Shown here one piece after another: positions 5,278 through 5,332 of a stretch of DNA of 5,332 nt. The notes under the pieces were generated by a model. The model did no database searches. It saw only the letters and a list, made by a program, of their open reading frames with translations, and had not been told where the DNA came from. Where the stretch lies: contig JAFMSC010000317.1 of the NCBI GenBank assembly GCA_017353825.1, positions 1-5,332 of the forward strand. The letters are read 5' to 3'. Origin of the DNA: Hyphomicrobiaceae bacterium (GTDB lineage: Bacteria > Pseudomonadota > Alphaproteobacteria > Rhizobiales > Hyphomicrobiaceae). The translations under genes were made by a program, and so were the position numbers. The stretch's first letter is position 1; each line of letters opens with the position of its first letter.

Positions 5278-5332
5278 CCGGAGAGGGCCATGTGAATGGC
5301 GACGAGAGGGTTGGCGCCTTTGTTGGCCATGG
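5246..5332. mobile_element. Possible end of an insertion sequence interrupting livH
   Basis: LivH similarity stops at codon 274 (5244). The next bases, GTAACTACTCACCCCC from 5246, begin a segment that continues no LivH sequence in any frame and no livM gene. On the minus strand an open frame enters from the right edge and ends at 5250, as a transposase gene ends a few bases inside an IS tip. A GTAA terminus is also found in IS66-family elements, but I cannot match the rest. The other end and the target duplication lie outside the window, so this is a proposal. Confidence 0.35.
5250..5332 (-). CDS. C-terminal end of an unidentified minus-strand protein (partial)
   Basis: The minus-strand frame is open from the right edge to a TAG at 5252-5250. 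The visible end reads ANPLVAIHMALSGQIYAEGG, then E and stop. The ATG at 5330-5328 need not be the start, because the frame is still open where the window ends. I do not recognise the family. Its overlap with the aberrant tail of livH and its position at the junction fit the 3' end of a transposase gene, but so short a piece may be fortuitous. Confidence 0.3.
   Translation of the reverse strand, partial: MANKGANPLVAIHMALSGQIYAEGGE

Overview
This GC-rich window looks like a proteobacterial chromosome, most likely alpha- or betaproteobacterial. That reading rests on codon use dominated by G/C third positions, a Tat-exported Liv-type binding protein, and REP-like palindromes between genes. No rRNA, tRNA or CRISPR array is visible, and the species cannot be named from this stretch.

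Layout, left to right. (1) The first 71 codons of a minus-strand FAD flavoprotein of the fumarate reductase/tricarballylate dehydrogenase type run off the left edge. (2) A gene-poor region of about 510 bp (216-728) follows. It holds candidate overlapping divergent promoters, a 7-bp inverted repeat, two copies of a GGTC-N-GACC palindrome resembling a GntR/FadR-type operator, and a frameshifted plus-strand remnant of the C-terminus of another flavoprotein. (3) A plus-strand cluster follows: a ThDP-dependent enzyme of the acetolactate synthase/IolD superfamily, a small single-domain cupin, a Tat-secreted Liv-type solute-binding protein and a LivH-type permease. REP-like hairpins fill the spacer between the ThDP enzyme and the cupin and the spacer between the binding protein and the permease. 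(4) The last codons of the permease do not match the LivH family. The sequence changes abruptly near 5245, and a minus-strand reading frame enters from the right edge, as expected if a mobile element had inserted.

Together the genes read as a small-molecule catabolic module. The binding protein and permease would import a substrate. The divergent flavoprotein would oxidise or reduce it, the ThDP enzyme would make or break a C-C bond next to a carbonyl, and the cupin would act as an accessory metal enzyme or binding protein. The substrate is not identifiable from sequence alone. The partner transport genes livM, livG and livF are not in the window.

The points most worth a second look are the decayed flavoprotein gene hidden upstream of the ThDP gene, the repeated GGTC-N-GACC element, the mutually exclusive hairpins before the cupin, and the apparent disruption of livH.
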